14,984 nt of DNA from JACRPI01 sp041671005 (GCA_041671005.1 JBAZCJ010000026.1:1-14984); one strand, 5' to 3'; shown: positions 1 to 7,636, counted from the first letter of the stretch. Numbers and translations are program-made. Notes: generated by a model not told the origin, from the sequence alone.

Positions 1-75
1 GGGACCTAGAAGGTTAATCCTGTGCCACCTTGTCTGATTAGTTTTCTGCGCATATCTGAAAGGTATGAAATGTAG
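1..75. other. Left edge, no gene assigned
   Basis: No coding region could be supported here. One plus frame is open from the edge to a TGA at 35-37, so the last eleven codons of an upstream gene are possible but cannot be shown. The segment around 11-30 faintly resembles the 3' strand of a structural RNA, but there is not enough sequence to test pairing. Confidence 0.4.
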
Positions 76-83
76 TATATAAA
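76..83 (+). promoter_or_regulatory. TATA box for the 538-aa gene
   Basis: TATATAAA fits an archaeal TATA box. By the spacing seen elsewhere in the window, transcription would start near 106-107, leaving a leader of about 108 bases before the ATG. That is much longer than for the other genes here. Confidence 0.6.
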
Positions 84-93
84 GGTTTCTCAT

Positions 94-173
94 TTCACTA
101 TCTTCACTATCTTTGATAGTGAAAAGATATTAATATCGAACGCGCATCCTAATGTTATTACTTGTTAATAACA
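94..173 (+). promoter_or_regulatory. Leader with tandem and inverted repeats
   Basis: A nine-base unit, TTCACTATC, occurs twice in tandem (94-102, 103-111) and once inverted as GATAGTGAA (115-123), so 103-123 is a perfect 9-bp hairpin with a 3-base loop. A perfect 12-base palindrome, GATATTAATATC, follows at 126-137. An 8-bp stem with a 5-base loop lies at 153-160/166-173. The first hairpin overlaps the predicted transcription start, so it could be an operator, or all three could fold in the mRNA leader. The repeats are seen directly; the regulatory role is inferred. Confidence 0.5.
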
Positions 174-200
174 AAACGAGTAATGATGAAAATTAGCAGA

Positions 201-207
201 AAGGTGA
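201..207 (+). promoter_or_regulatory. Ribosome binding site of the 538-aa gene
   Basis: AAGGTGA lies 7-8 bases ahead of the ATG at 215 and resembles a Shine-Dalgarno site. It supports this start and contrasts with the leaderless genes that follow. Confidence 0.6.
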
Positions 208-214
208 AATTAAA

Positions 215-1831
215 ATGACAGACATACCATATAGCGTAGGATTTTTTGTAAGCAAGATTAATAGTGCTATTAATGCAGCAAGAATATTAAATGGCCAATA
301 TAATCAAACTAAGGGATTAATTGAAAAAATTACTGCTCATCAAAAGGAGTTAAACCAGACTCCTACTTATTCAGCTACTCCTGACACAACTGGACAATAT
401 CCTGTCTTTACTCGATTTGGAATTGATGCTTCTTATGTTGAAACTGTTCGAAACCCACAAAATACTACACAAAGTAGTTCTGATCTAAGAGTATGTCCAA
501 CAACAGTAGGACCATTTCCAACAGCACCACCTGTTTTTTATAATAATGCTCAAAAAATAGAACATTCACAAAAACCATTACCAGAATCACGAAGAATAGC
601 AACTGCACCAGAACCTCCGCAAGTTAATGCTATGGTTCCTACAGGATACAGACAATCTGATGAACCTCAGGAAACTGGAATAGTTCCATATGGTCAACAG
701 GATTACCAACAAAATACTGCCCCAGAAACTGTAATTATACCATATAATGCTCGTAAACAACAACAAGAACCAAAAAAAGAAAGTGCTTTAGCTACTTTTG
801 GAAGATGGTTGGGAATAGTTCCAAAAACTACTCCGATTCAAGAAGAAGACGATTTAGAAGAAAGAATACAGATTGTTTATCCTACTCCAGTTATGACAAG
901 AATTAAACCAAAAGATTCTTTTAATGAACCTCTTGAAGCAGAAGTTTATTCTTCTTCACGAATTGTTGAACCAACTCCTGTTAAACCTGCGCCAACAGTA
1001 GAAAAAACAGCTGTGTACAGGTTACCAATTCAAAAAATCAGCGGCCCTAATGGTGAAACATATCATTGTATTTCATTAGATGCAACAAATGATTTAGAAG
1101 GAATAGCTGAAACATCAAATGGAAAAGAAATAGATAGCGGTAAGAGAAGATATCTCTTGCTTGTCACACCAGATCCTGTGTTTACAGAATTAGGTGGTGC
1201 AGCAAAATCTTCTCAAGCACATCCCCTAACAGAAGCATATTTAGTGAGATACTTAAATCCTGAAGAATTAACTCAATCTTCAACTCTGATAGGATATAAA
1301 ATAAGAATAAGGACCTCACAAGAGGGAAATTATATATATAAAAGTAGAATATATCAACGGGAATGTAGAACCGAAAGCAATACTAAATCAGAAGATCCGT
1401 TTAGTTTTTTTAATTTTTTCACAAACTGGGGAAAGAGAGAGTATGAAGGATTACAAGACCCCTTACCATTGTTAGAAGCAATGATTGATTTTGGAACATT
1501 ATCTTTTAAATCTCCAACTCAATTAAGCACGTTTACACCAAATAAAAAGGCTGAATTAAAAGTAATATTAAAACCAACGTATTATCAGGGGAATTCAGAC
1601 TATTATTTAGAGATTAGTACAAAGGAAATTGTTCCTACTGGTGAAACAAGTCTTCCTTCAGCACAAGGAATGTTAAGCAAAGCAGGAGATTATTTAGGTG
1701 CAGTAATAGGTAAAACGTTAATAGAAGAAGTAAGTAGACTAAAAAGATTAAATGAAACGTTAACATCCGAAGAAGCATCTTTACATGAGCAGGCTAAAAA
1801 ACAACGAGAGAATTTACTCGCTCAATTTTAA
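215..1831 (+). CDS. Protein of unknown function, 538 aa, proline-rich middle
   Basis: I do not recognise this protein. Residues about 1-48 look helical and partly amphipathic, with no clear signal peptide or membrane helix. Residues about 50-265 are low in complexity and rich in Pro, Gln, Thr and Ser, with recurring V/I-P-Y/T motifs such as IVPYG and IIPYN, and are probably disordered. Residues about 266-475 carry alternating hydrophobic patterns typical of beta strands (RRYLLLV, AYLVRYL, GYKIRIR, DYYLEI), suggesting one folded domain. The last 35 residues are charged and helical, probably a short coiled coil. A helix, a long linker, a folded domain and a coiled-coil tail suggest a structural or scaffold protein, but that is inference. 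The start is backed by a Shine-Dalgarno site. It has its own promoter, a structured leader and a T-rich terminator, so it is likely transcribed alone. Confidence 0.85.
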   Translation: MTDIPYSVGFFVSKINSAINAARILNGQYNQTKGLIEKITAHQKELNQTPTYSATPDTTGQYPVFTRFGIDASYVETVRNPQNTTQSSSDLRVCPTTVGPFPTAPPVFYNNAQKIEHSQKPLPESRRIATAPEPPQVNAMVPTGYRQSDEPQETGIVPYGQQDYQQNTAPETVIIPYNARKQQQEPKKESALATFGRWLGIVPKTTPIQEEDDLEERIQIVYPTPVMTRIKPKDSFNEPLEAEVYSSSRIVEPTPVKPAPTVEKTAVYRLPIQKISGPNGETYHCISLDATNDLEGIAETSNGKEIDSGKRRYLLLVTPDPVFTELGGAAKSSQAHPLTEAYLVRYLNPEELTQSSTLIGYKIRIRTSQEGNYIYKSRIYQRECRTESNTKSEDPFSFFNFFTNWGKREYEGLQDPLPLLEAMIDFGTLSFKSPTQLSTFTPNKKAELKVILKPTYYQGNSDYYLEISTKEIVPTGETSLPSAQGMLSKAGDYLGAVIGKTLIEEVSRLKRLNETLTSEEASLHEQAKKQRENLLAQF

Positions 1832-1863
1832 TTTTTTTTATTCTTCTTATTTTATTTATTCTT
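1832..1863 (+). terminator. T-rich terminator after the 538-aa gene
   Basis: Directly after the stop codon lies a run of eight T, then further T-rich sequence on the plus strand. Archaeal RNA polymerase commonly stops at such tracts without a hairpin. Confidence 0.5.
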
Positions 1864-1892
1864 AAAAGCATATATCTTCGAAAATCCAAAAG

Positions 1893-1900
1893 CTTAAATA
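1893..1900 (+). promoter_or_regulatory. TATA box of nnrD
   Basis: CTTAAATA ends 24 bases before the ATG at 1924. The predicted transcription start falls on the start codon, so the mRNA is probably leaderless. Confidence 0.6.
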
Positions 1901-1923
1901 TTCCAATCTTCCAGAGAAAAGGT

Positions 1924-2760
1924 ATGAAGTATATAGTTAAGACAGATGTAAAGAAGCTACAGCTTCCAAAACGATTGCCAATATCTGAAAAAGGTGATTT
2001 TGGAAAAGTACTGCTTATTGGCGGAAGTCAGGATTATGTTGGTGCAGTTGCACTCGCAGGCATAGCAGCATTAAGAAGTGGTGTTGATAATGTTACAGTT
2101 GCAGCACCTGCAAAAGTTGCATGGGCACTCAACACATTTGCACCTGACCTTATTACAAAAAAATTTGATTGCCTTTTCTTTGATAAAAAACAAGTAAATT
2201 CTGTTGTTAAATTTGCTAAAGATTATGATGCTGTCTTAATTGGTAATGGGATTGGCAGAAAATCACACCAATTTTGTGTCGAAGTTATTAAAAAAATTAG
2301 TGCAATGAACAAACCATTAGTTATCGACGCTGATGCTATCAAAGCAATTAACCTAAAAGATTGTAAAAATGCAATATTAACGCCACACAAACGAGAATTT
2401 CAAATGCTTCTGGAAAATACACATATTAGAAAATTACAGTTACAAAAGTATATTGGAACTAATGTTATTATTCAAAAAGGGAATGTAGATGTTATTTATA
2501 CAAAAGGAAAGATTAAGTATAATAAAACAGGCAATCCTGGAATGACTGTTGGCGGAACAGGAGATATTCTTGCTGGCCTTTCAGTTGGATTTTATGCTCA
2601 AACAAAAGATCCATGGAATAGTGCAATAGCAGCAGCATATATCAATGGGATGTGTGGGGACATTATTCGTGGAGAAATAGGGGAGGGACTTATCGCAAGC
2701 GACATGCTAAAAAAAATAGCATGGCTTATTGAAGATACGTTTGGAAAGGAAAAAGAGTAA
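1924..2760 (+). CDS. nnrD: ADP-dependent (S)-NAD(P)H-hydrate dehydratase
   Basis: This enzyme returns hydrated, damaged NADH or NADPH to its usable form, using ADP (ATP in eukaryotes) in the cytosol. The fold is ribokinase-like, as in the C-terminal half of E. coli YjeF. Visible family motifs are KGDFGKVLLIGGS (residues 23-35), GNGIGR (107-112), VIDADAI (133-139), LTPHKREF (152-159), IIQKG (182-186) and the signature NPGMTVGGTGD (204-214), whose Asp214 is the expected catalytic base. At 278 residues it is the dehydratase domain alone. The N-terminal NnrE epimerase domain of fused archaeal and bacterial proteins is absent, and no epimerase gene occurs in the window. A TATA box 24 bases upstream indicates a leaderless, singly transcribed gene. 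The function call is firm. Confidence 0.95.
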   Translation: MKYIVKTDVKKLQLPKRLPISEKGDFGKVLLIGGSQDYVGAVALAGIAALRSGVDNVTVAAPAKVAWALNTFAPDLITKKFDCLFFDKKQVNSVVKFAKDYDAVLIGNGIGRKSHQFCVEVIKKISAMNKPLVIDADAIKAINLKDCKNAILTPHKREFQMLLENTHIRKLQLQKYIGTNVIIQKGNVDVIYTKGKIKYNKTGNPGMTVGGTGDILAGLSVGFYAQTKDPWNSAIAAAYINGMCGDIIRGEIGEGLIASDMLKKIAWLIEDTFGKEKE

Positions 2761-2836
2761 TTCTTCAATTATTTTTCTGAAATAGGATGTTTATTCTCAT
2801 GTTTTATATGTTCTCTAAGCTTTTTTAAGGGCAAAG

Positions 2837-2844
2837 TTATTAAA
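2837..2844 (+). promoter_or_regulatory. TATA box of the YhbY-like gene
   Basis: TTATTAAA ends 23 bases before the ATG at 2867, the standard leaderless spacing of this window. Confidence 0.55.
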
Positions 2845-2866
2845 TGAACTGAAATTTGTTTGATAT

Positions 2867-3133
2867 ATGGATCACGATCAGTACCTTGAATTAAAGAAAA
2901 AAGCACATACATTGCCTCATCTTGTTCGAATTGGAAAAGCAGGATTAAGTCAAACAGTTATTGAAGAAATTATTAAACAGATAAAAGTCCATCATTTAGT
3001 CAAAATTAAATTTCTTAAAAATTTTATGGATGATACACCTAAAACAAAACGAGAAATAGGTGATGAACTTGCTACAAAAACAAATTCTACCCTTATTGCC
3101 TTAGTGGGGAATACAGTTGTATTGTATAAATAG
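2867..3133 (+). CDS. YhbY-like RNA-binding protein (CRM domain)
   Basis: This 88-residue protein is a single CRM domain, the RNA-binding fold of bacterial YhbY and of plant group II intron splicing factors. Family hallmarks in order are a leading helix ending THTLP-like (residues about 3-17), the GxxG RNA-contact loop in RIGKAGLS (21-28), the strand LVKIKFL (44-50) preceded by HH, and the closing strands LIALVGNTVVLYK (76-88). YhbY associates with pre-50S ribosomal particles in bacteria. A role in ribosome assembly is therefore the likeliest guess for the archaeal protein, but it is inferred. Length matches the family. Its own TATA box lies 23 bases before the ATG. It sits between nnrD and an unknown gene, with no operon evident. 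Confidence 0.9.
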   Translation: MDHDQYLELKKKAHTLPHLVRIGKAGLSQTVIEEIIKQIKVHHLVKIKFLKNFMDDTPKTKREIGDELATKTNSTLIALVGNTVVLYK

Positions 3134-3177
3134 TAAAATAAATAGTAACCTTTTCCTTTAAAGCCAATCACGCAACA

Positions 3178-3185
3178 TTTATATA
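3178..3185 (+). promoter_or_regulatory. TATA box of the 490-aa gene
   Basis: TTTATATA, a near-ideal archaeal TATA box, ends 24 bases before the ATG at 3209 and implies a leaderless mRNA. Confidence 0.7.
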
Positions 3186-3208
3186 CCGATTTATTCAGAA
3201 AATACCGT

Positions 3209-4681
3209 ATGTCCACATCCAGCGAACTTTTGAAGGAATTTGGGTTTAAAGAAGAAGAAATGGAATCTGGCATGGACTTTAAAGGTCATGCAATTTATTC
3301 CTTAACAGGATTTCCTGTCCCTAAATTAACATTTAAAGTAGTTCATCAAATATTTAATCAATCAATTGAAGAAAATTACTTTTGGCTTATTGAATTTATG
3401 AGAACACATGAAGGATATCCTGATCTCACCAAAATCACTGATTTATTTACTGCATCTGAACACTCTTCATTTTTTGGAAATGCGCAACAGCGATTAGGAT
3501 TACAACAAGATAAAGTCTCCCAATTTCTTGCAACAATTGGAAAAATGGTCAAAGAACTTTTCCAATTAGTTCGTGAACTTCGTATACTTGATGAACGATT
3601 AAATTATTATGAAGATAGTAATAATCCAAATAGTAAATCCAGAGAAAGTGCTGAAATTACACTAAAAGGAATATGGATAGACCTTGTTGAACAAGGATCA
3701 AAAAATCCTGCTTCTGTTTACGGCATGGCACGAGAATTACAATTTACTGTTTTACCTGACTTATTTTTTAGTATTCACCCAAATGTTGTTGAAGATGTTG
3801 ACAAAGCAGTTGATGATCTTGACTTTAACAGAAAAGTGAAAGAAGTTTTGAAAAGAAAATTGCGTACATTTATGGAATGGAAGAGAACTACCCATCATGA
3901 AGTTAAAAACAGAAGAATATTCACATTAAAATATCTTCGCCAGCATTTTGATATTATCAAAATGTACATGCATTGGGTTAAGCCATATCTTCGCAATATT
4001 AAACGACTTCAAATGATTAATCAAACTCAATCAGTTGATTTGATTGCTGCATTTGAAGGTTCACTTGTTGAAATTGAAGTACTTGCAAAAAAATTACCAA
4101 CAAACATGCGTTATGGACGACAAATGATTTCAAATAAAAATATCTATGCTGTTGTTCTCATCCATATTTCTTATCGATCTACACCACAAATGTCTTTTCA
4201 ACAAGAATACCAAAAAGGACCATTGCATGTTGGAAAAACAGATTTGACACTTCGAGCATATTCATGGGATCAAAAAAAAATAGATACATATCTAAAAATG
4301 AAACAAAAAGAAGATTTAGATCTTCTTTCTCTTGTGGATGGCAGTGTCAAAGCAGCACTTGAAGCATTAGGTGATGAACTTGAGCGATATCTCCAAGAAG
4401 CAGGTGATGAAACACCATTTAGCGGTACAAAAAAGAAAGAAGAAAAAACTGTAGGAAAGGTACAATCCACTGCAGACCCATTTGTTTCTATTGTTAAAGG
4501 ATTTGGAGAAATCTTTAAACCTCTTTCCTTTGGACTTGGAGAAAAAGCAACAAAGGAAAAACCAGTAGCGAATGAACAAGTGTTGGATAATGAATCAAAA
4601 ATAGCTGGAAAAGTTGCATCCGACGCATGTTATCAAATTTACAAAGAGTTCAAAAAGAAGAATGGTATGGTCCACTGGTAA
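3209..4681 (+). CDS. Protein of unknown function, 490 aa, largely helical
   Basis: I do not recognise a family. The protein is soluble with no signal peptide or membrane segment. Residues about 40-135 and 195-270 are rich in charged helical sequence, including a basic stretch (KVKEVLKRKLRTFMEWKR, 209-226). A more globular strand-containing part is seen at about 310-352 (NIYAVVLIHISYRS, 311-324). Residues about 400-465 are Lys/Glu-rich linker, and the tail 465-490 is again helical, ending in VHW. No catalytic motif, zinc site or nucleotide-binding loop is visible. The basic helices would suit binding to nucleic acid or another acidic partner, but that is conjecture. The ATG is fixed by a TATA box 24 bases upstream. 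About 180 bases of intergenic DNA with repeats follow, so it is probably monocistronic. Confidence 0.85.
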   Translation: MSTSSELLKEFGFKEEEMESGMDFKGHAIYSLTGFPVPKLTFKVVHQIFNQSIEENYFWLIEFMRTHEGYPDLTKITDLFTASEHSSFFGNAQQRLGLQQDKVSQFLATIGKMVKELFQLVRELRILDERLNYYEDSNNPNSKSRESAEITLKGIWIDLVEQGSKNPASVYGMARELQFTVLPDLFFSIHPNVVEDVDKAVDDLDFNRKVKEVLKRKLRTFMEWKRTTHHEVKNRRIFTLKYLRQHFDIIKMYMHWVKPYLRNIKRLQMINQTQSVDLIAAFEGSLVEIEVLAKKLPTNMRYGRQMISNKNIYAVVLIHISYRSTPQMSFQQEYQKGPLHVGKTDLTLRAYSWDQKKIDTYLKMKQKEDLDLLSLVDGSVKAALEALGDELERYLQEAGDETPFSGTKKKEEKTVGKVQSTADPFVSIVKGFGEIFKPLSFGLGEKATKEKPVANEQVLDNESKIAGKVASDACYQIYKEFKKKNGMVHW

Positions 4682-4748
4682 TAGTAAATGAAATTAATAG
4701 TTGCCAAATGTTTCGCATAATAGGATAATAAACGCAAATCTATTTAGC

Positions 4749-4793
4749 AATGTTTAATCGCGTTTACTATAACATTGTTTAATTGCTTTTACA
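4749..4793 (+). repeat. Imperfect 18-base direct repeat upstream of the coiled-coil gene
   Basis: TGTTTAATCGCGTTTACT at 4751-4768 and TGTTTAATTGCTTTTACA at 4776-4793 agree at 15 of 18 positions and are offset by 25 bases. A partial inverted relative, TAAACGC, lies at 4729-4735. They precede the TATA box at 4832 by about 40 bases, a place suited to an activator or other DNA-binding protein. The role is inferred. Confidence 0.45.
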
Positions 4794-4831
4794 ATACATA
4801 ATATATTTTCTTGACGGATTTGTAGTAAAGT

Positions 4832-4839
4832 TTTATATA
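4832..4839 (+). promoter_or_regulatory. TATA box of the coiled-coil gene
   Basis: TTTATATA ends 23 bases before the ATG at 4862 but only 17 before the alternative GTG at 4856. This spacing favours the ATG. Confidence 0.65.
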
Positions 4840-4861
4840 TTTCTACCCCTTTACAGTGAAT

Positions 4862-5413
4862 ATGGATTATGATGAAAACATAGTTAGTGAACGACTATCC
4901 ACTATGAGTCCTGAAGAAAGAATAAAATACCTTGAAAAAGTTTCTCAAGATGCAAAACAAGAACTACAACACACTGAAAAAGTATTAAAACAATCTCAAG
5001 ATCTTCTTGAAAGAAATCGTGCAGAACTTATGAAACGTGCACTTCTTGAACAACAAAAAACACTTCATGAACAAGAAGAAAAAAAACATTTTGAACAACA
5101 AAATCATGAATTGACACGATTATTTGACAACGAACAACAAGGACTTGAAGGATCTGTGCAAGAAGCACCACGACTTCCTGAATCTCATAAGATAGTGGGG
5201 TTATACAATCGTATACAAGAACTAAAAGACGCTGACCATACTTCTATGTATGTTCAAAATACTGTTCAAGAAATTCGACGAGAAGCAGGTGAAATTCTCA
5301 GTCAATACAAACAGATGCCCGAAGAAATAAAAGAAATTGCTAGTGCAACATATCGGTTATCAAAAGAATTGCTAGGAGAAAATGCAATAGATACAAAAAA
5401 GTATTTTCCGTGA
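4862..5413 (+). CDS. Coiled-coil protein of unknown function, 183 aa
   Basis: The reading frame also has a GTG six bases upstream (4856), but the TATA spacing used by the neighbouring genes places the transcript start at the ATG, giving 183 residues. Residues about 17-92 are an uninterrupted Glu/Gln/Lys-rich stretch with hydrophobic residues at heptad-like intervals, a strong coiled-coil candidate. A short Pro-containing break follows (101-108), then two or three further helices to about 172 and a short tail. There are no cysteines and no membrane segments. Such proteins commonly form dimers or scaffolds, but no specific role can be given. It is preceded by a repeat-bearing intergenic region and followed after 59 bases by the TIM-barrel gene, which has its own TATA box. 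Confidence 0.8.
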   Translation: MDYDENIVSERLSTMSPEERIKYLEKVSQDAKQELQHTEKVLKQSQDLLERNRAELMKRALLEQQKTLHEQEEKKHFEQQNHELTRLFDNEQQGLEGSVQEAPRLPESHKIVGLYNRIQELKDADHTSMYVQNTVQEIRREAGEILSQYKQMPEEIKEIASATYRLSKELLGENAIDTKKYFP

Positions 5414-5441
5414 ATTAAATTTATTTACGATTACCGAAACC

Positions 5442-5449
5442 ATTAAATA
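5442..5449 (+). promoter_or_regulatory. TATA box of the TIM-barrel gene
   Basis: ATTAAATA ends 24 bases before the ATG at 5473, implying a leaderless mRNA. Confidence 0.6.
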
Positions 5450-5472
5450 TCACATTTTCTACGAAATAGCTT

Positions 5473-7593
5473 ATGCAATTTGGAACTGGTTATTTTGGAT
5501 CTGAACGAAACTATGCAACTACTGGAGCAAGCGTTGCTGATGCATATATGGGTAACTTCCCTGGGACATCTGGTCCTAACATTGAAGGAACGCAAACTGC
5601 TCAAATAGGTGTCAAAGAACTTGGTATGTCTGTTACAGAAGGAAACAGATTTGGAAGCTTAATTCAAACAACCTCTCAAGCAATCAGATTAGGAACTGGA
5701 AAAATTGAACTTGCAACGATTCAAGGAGGCAGTGAACCTGGGGGTGCAGAAGGATATGGCCATGAAGCACGACTTGCACTACGAGAACTTGCACGCGCAA
5801 ACACGATTAGTTATACCAGCGTTCATACTCCTGCTAATACTGTTGGAAACCTTTCTGGCTATAATTATCAAGAACGTGGATTTAATGATGAGTACAGACA
5901 TCGAAGCATGGAAGAAGTCAAAAAAGCAATTGAATTTGCTGGAGACGTAGGAGCTGGCGCTGTTGTTGTACACACAGGAGAAGCATTAAGAGATATTTCT
6001 TCTGCACCCTGGAACAAAGAAGTTGCACCAGGAGTTAAACAATTTCTTAGTTATGAAGAAGAACCAGGAAGACAAGTTTTGTACATGGTAGATGATAGAA
6101 CAGGTAAATTAATTACAGAAGTCAGAAAAAGCCAGGTTGTTTATGAACCTCAATTTAAAACCAAATTCAATCCTGCTACAGGATTTGAAGAATATGTAGA
6201 CAAAGACGGCAAATTTTTAGATGAACAAAAAGAAGAAGACCTATTTAACAGAATTCCTGAATGGGATTCTGAACATGTTAGGTTCAAAACTCAACGAAGA
6301 GGATGGGATTATTTTGTGAATCTTGCTGACAGATGGAATAAAAAATATGGGCGAAAAGACATGCGGGGAGACAATAATCCTTGGACTCCGGAAGAGTTAT
6401 TTTTCAGAAAACAATTAGAGATGCAGATTTTACAAGCACGAGGAAGCTCACTGTACCACGGTCGTATGTATGATGATTATCAAAAAGGAAGAAAAGAACT
6501 TTTAAAAGCTCAAGAATATTATGAAAAATTAGAAAAATCTGTTCCAAAAGAAGAATTATGGAAAATAATGATTGAAGATCCAATTATGAGCAGATATGTA
6601 GGAGGTCACGAATTTGTAGGCAAAGAAAGAAAATTACCTACACAAATTATCAAAGAACATCTTACAGACGTTGACAGACAAATGAAATATACTCATGAAG
6701 CTTCTGCTGCAGCTGATGCTAACGCAGATCAATATGCTGAAACAATTAAACATGTTCAACCTGTCCATAGATATGCAAAAGATAAAACATCTTGGAGTTA
6801 TGCACAAGCAGGTCTTGTTGCACTAGAAGAAACAAAAAGAAATCCACATGCAAACCAAGACATTTTTGTTGCACCTGAAAACTTATTTCCTGAAATGGGA
6901 TATGGAACACACCCTGATGAACTTATTGAATTAGTTACACAAGCACGACGAAAAATGGTTGAAATGTTAACCAAAAAACAAATTCAAAATCCTAATGAAA
7001 TACGAGATGATCAAGGAAATTTACAGATGATTAATAATCCCCATTATCAAGGATTAGCTGAAGACGAAGCAAAAAAACTTGCAGACAGACACATTAAAGC
7101 AACATTTGATACTCAGCATTTAGGTATGTGGTGGGCACATTTCCAGCCTAAACCTGGAGAAACACAAGATCAACGAAAAGAACGTTTTGATGGATGGTAC
7201 AAAGAACAAGTCCAAAAACTTGAAAAATCTGGAATTATTGGACATATCCACGCAGTTGATGCAATGGGTTCTGGTCATCATCACCTCCCTATTGGGGAAG
7301 GTAATCTTCCCGTTAAATGGACTTTAGAATATTTGAAAAGTAAAGGGTACAAAGGAACCATGATTTCTGAGGGATGGGAAGAAAACAGAGTAGACCCAGG
7401 AAGACAATTAACAGCATCTTGGAGACATTTAGGAACAAATGTTGGGAGCGGATTTGCTATTGGTGCTCCTTCACGAGCATGGCAAGACGTACAATTTGGT
7501 TACTTTAACCAAATGCAAAGTCCTTATTTTATTTTTGGTTCTTACAGTCCAAGCAATGATTGGCAATTATGGAGTCAAGTACCATTAGAATAA
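5473..7593 (+). CDS. Endonuclease IV/xylose isomerase-like TIM-barrel protein with large insertion
   Basis: The ends of this 706-residue protein follow the metal-dependent barrel shared by AP endonuclease IV and sugar isomerases. Aligned by eye to E. coli Nfo, candidate ligands are His118 (SVHTP), His167 (VVVHTG), Glu469 (APEN), Asp546 and His549 (FDTQH, the D-x-x-H pair), His593 (HIHAVD), His604 (HHHLPIGEGN) and Glu633 (MISEG). The position of Nfo Asp229 appears to be His602. Family members are near 280 residues. Here about 300 residues (170-465), including long charged helices, separate the third and fourth or fifth strands. Residues 635-706 form an aromatic-rich tail not seen in Nfo. The fold and metal site are well supported. 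Whether it cuts DNA at abasic sites or acts on a sugar cannot be decided. No signal peptide is present. The gene is transcribed from its own TATA box. Confidence 0.8.
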   Translation: MQFGTGYFGSERNYATTGASVADAYMGNFPGTSGPNIEGTQTAQIGVKELGMSVTEGNRFGSLIQTTSQAIRLGTGKIELATIQGGSEPGGAEGYGHEARLALRELARANTISYTSVHTPANTVGNLSGYNYQERGFNDEYRHRSMEEVKKAIEFAGDVGAGAVVVHTGEALRDISSAPWNKEVAPGVKQFLSYEEEPGRQVLYMVDDRTGKLITEVRKSQVVYEPQFKTKFNPATGFEEYVDKDGKFLDEQKEEDLFNRIPEWDSEHVRFKTQRRGWDYFVNLADRWNKKYGRKDMRGDNNPWTPEELFFRKQLEMQILQARGSSLYHGRMYDDYQKGRKELLKAQEYYEKLEKSVPKEELWKIMIEDPIMSRYVGGHEFVGKERKLPTQIIKEHLTDVDRQMKYTHEASAAADANADQYAETIKHVQPVHRYAKDKTSWSYAQAGLVALEETKRNPHANQDIFVAPENLFPEMGYGTHPDELIELVTQARRKMVEMLTKKQIQNPNEIRDDQGNLQMINNPHYQGLAEDEAKKLADRHIKATFDTQHLGMWWAHFQPKPGETQDQRKERFDGWYKEQVQKLEKSGIIGHIHAVDAMGSGHHHLPIGEGNLPVKWTLEYLKSKGYKGTMISEGWEENRVDPGRQLTASWRHLGTNVGSGFAIGAPSRAWQDVQFGYFNQMQSPYFIFGSYSPSNDWQLWSQVPLE

Positions 7594-7636
7594 AATAAAG
7601 AATAAATAAAAGGAAATAAAATTCAATAATAAAAAA
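7594..7636 (-). terminator. T-rich terminator of the zinc-finger gene
   Basis: Read on the minus strand, the bases just after the stop of the zinc-finger gene are strongly T-rich with several short T runs, as in intrinsic archaeal terminators. The plus strand is A-rich here, so it does not serve the converging TIM-barrel gene. Confidence 0.4.

Noticed and set aside
1..30. Possible 3' end of a structural RNA (5S rRNA- or tRNA-like tail)
   Set aside because: The T-loop spacing is wrong for a tRNA, and the partner strands needed to test a 5S fold lie outside the window.
117..127. Eleven-base TAGTGAAAAGA shared with 12209-12219 near the MgtC promoter
   Set aside because: Its distance from the TATA box differs at the two sites and such AT-rich words can recur by chance.
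183..189. ATGATGA, a match to box C of a C/D guide RNA
   Set aside because: No box D (CTGA) follows within a suitable distance, and the site lies in the leader of the first gene.
2761..2866. Short open frames between nnrD and the CRM gene
   Set aside because: All are about ten codons long with no ribosome binding site. The space is explained by the TATA box at 2837-2844.
4856..4861. GTG start two codons before the ATG of the coiled-coil gene
   Set aside because: It would sit only 17 bases from the TATA box, against 22-24 for the other leaderless genes.
5705..5973. Overlapping short frames on both strands within the TIM-barrel gene
   Set aside because: They lie in the conserved barrel segment around His118 and His167 and are shadows of that reading frame.
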